The notes under the pieces are model-generated. The model made no database searches and was not told the origin of the DNA. It saw only the letters and a program-made list of their open reading frames with translations. Below are positions 33,458 to 33,693 of a stretch of 33,693 nt of DNA, in pieces (the first letter of the stretch is position 1; every line of letters begins with the position of its first letter). A program made the translations under genes and the position numbers. This DNA comes from JBJXFY01 sp046155815 (lineage in GTDB: Bacteria; Verrucomicrobiota; Verrucomicrobiia; Limisphaerales; CAIMTB01), in the NCBI GenBank assembly GCA_046155815.1, contig JBJXFY010000236.1:1-33693 (forward strand), read 5' to 3'.

Positions 33458-33693
33458 ATGGCCCGGGCCATTCACATTCTCGCAGTGGCCATCGCCGTAC
33501 TGACGGGCCGGGATGGCCTTGCCGACGAATCCTCCCAGCGCCTGCGCCAGGCCACGAACGGCACGCCGGCCTTCGCGCGCCTCACCGAGCTGTGCGACCG
33601 CTTCGGCGCGCGCTTCAGCGGGACGACGAACCTCGAGGCGGCGATTGACTGGACGGTGGCCCGGCTGCGCGAGGACGGCTTCGACGAAGTGCG
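33458..33693 (+). CDS. M28-family metallopeptidase, N-terminal fragment (runs off window)
   Basis: Starts at ATG 33458. The first 78 residues are visible: a signal peptide (MARAIHILAVAIAVLTGRDG, then LADESSQ) and a segment TELCDRFGARFSGTTNLEAA IDWTVARLREDGFDEV, which matches the start of the carboxypeptidase Q-like M28 family (LTDxxGxRxxGSxxxxxAxxW). No catalytic residue lies in the window, so the activity is inferred. The eight-base gap after the prolyl oligopeptidase gene implies co-transcription. Confidence 0.7.
   Translation, partial: MARAIHILAVAIAVLTGRDGLADESSQRLRQATNGTPAFARLTELCDRFGARFSGTTNLEAAIDWTVARLREDGFDEV

Overview
This is a GC-rich, gene-dense chromosomal stretch from a bacterium, most likely a Verrucomicrobiota member near the Pedosphaerales/Limisphaerales. 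The lineage call rests on gene families and habits seen here: a eukaryote-type HisA, a double-domain nucleoside diphosphate kinase next to a DUF5679 zinc protein, a giant adhesin-like secreted M36 protease ending in an FRLR-type tail, and C/A-rich, Shine-Dalgarno-poor leaders. No rRNA or other strict phylogenetic marker is present, so it is an inference. I see no phage, insertion sequence, CRISPR array or other horizontally mobile block.

Layout. Positions 1-1370 (minus strand) hold a broken WaaG-like glycosyltransferase and an exported DsrE-family protein. Positions 1433-5520 (plus) hold an aldose 1-epimerase-like gene, gap (with a strong terminator), a secreted glycine-rich protein (with a strong terminator) and hisA. 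gyrA (minus, 5630-8302) and lysS (plus, 8538-10394) diverge from a 235-base intergenic region. After a convergent hairpin-bearing gap come the minus-strand pair of tandem-domain NDK and DUF5679, then tRNA-Arg(CCG), also minus. Positions 12758-16064 are a tight plus-strand operon: HIT hydrolase, PhoH, YbeY, a DUF502 membrane protein and RecO, with start/stop overlaps or gaps of a few bases. This is an RNA/ribosome-maturation and repair housekeeping cluster.

The minus-strand block 16117-28654 reads, in transcription order, sua5 (tRNA t6A synthesis), a free-standing C-terminal half of carbamoyl phosphate synthase large subunit, and a 3158-residue exported M36 metalloprotease with a long train of beta-sandwich modules. 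Positions 28970-33693 (plus) carry trpD, a GYF_2 membrane protein, a DUF2752 membrane protein, an exported prolyl oligopeptidase, and the 5' end of an M28-family peptidase gene.

Points most worth a second look: matched heptamer tandem repeats sitting just upstream of both divergent genes sua5 and trpD; the split CarB; the tandem NDK with one degenerate domain; LysRS with altered signature residues and a C-terminal extension of about 124 residues; GyrA with both main quinolone-contact positions replaced; a recurring TTGAC(A/G)-N17-CAGCTT promoter-like arrangement close to start codons; and the modular M36 giant with a domain inserted into an Fn3-like fold. I did not find a defence, secondary-metabolite or other obviously new multi-gene system. 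The unusual signals here are variants of known families and short regulatory-scale repeats.
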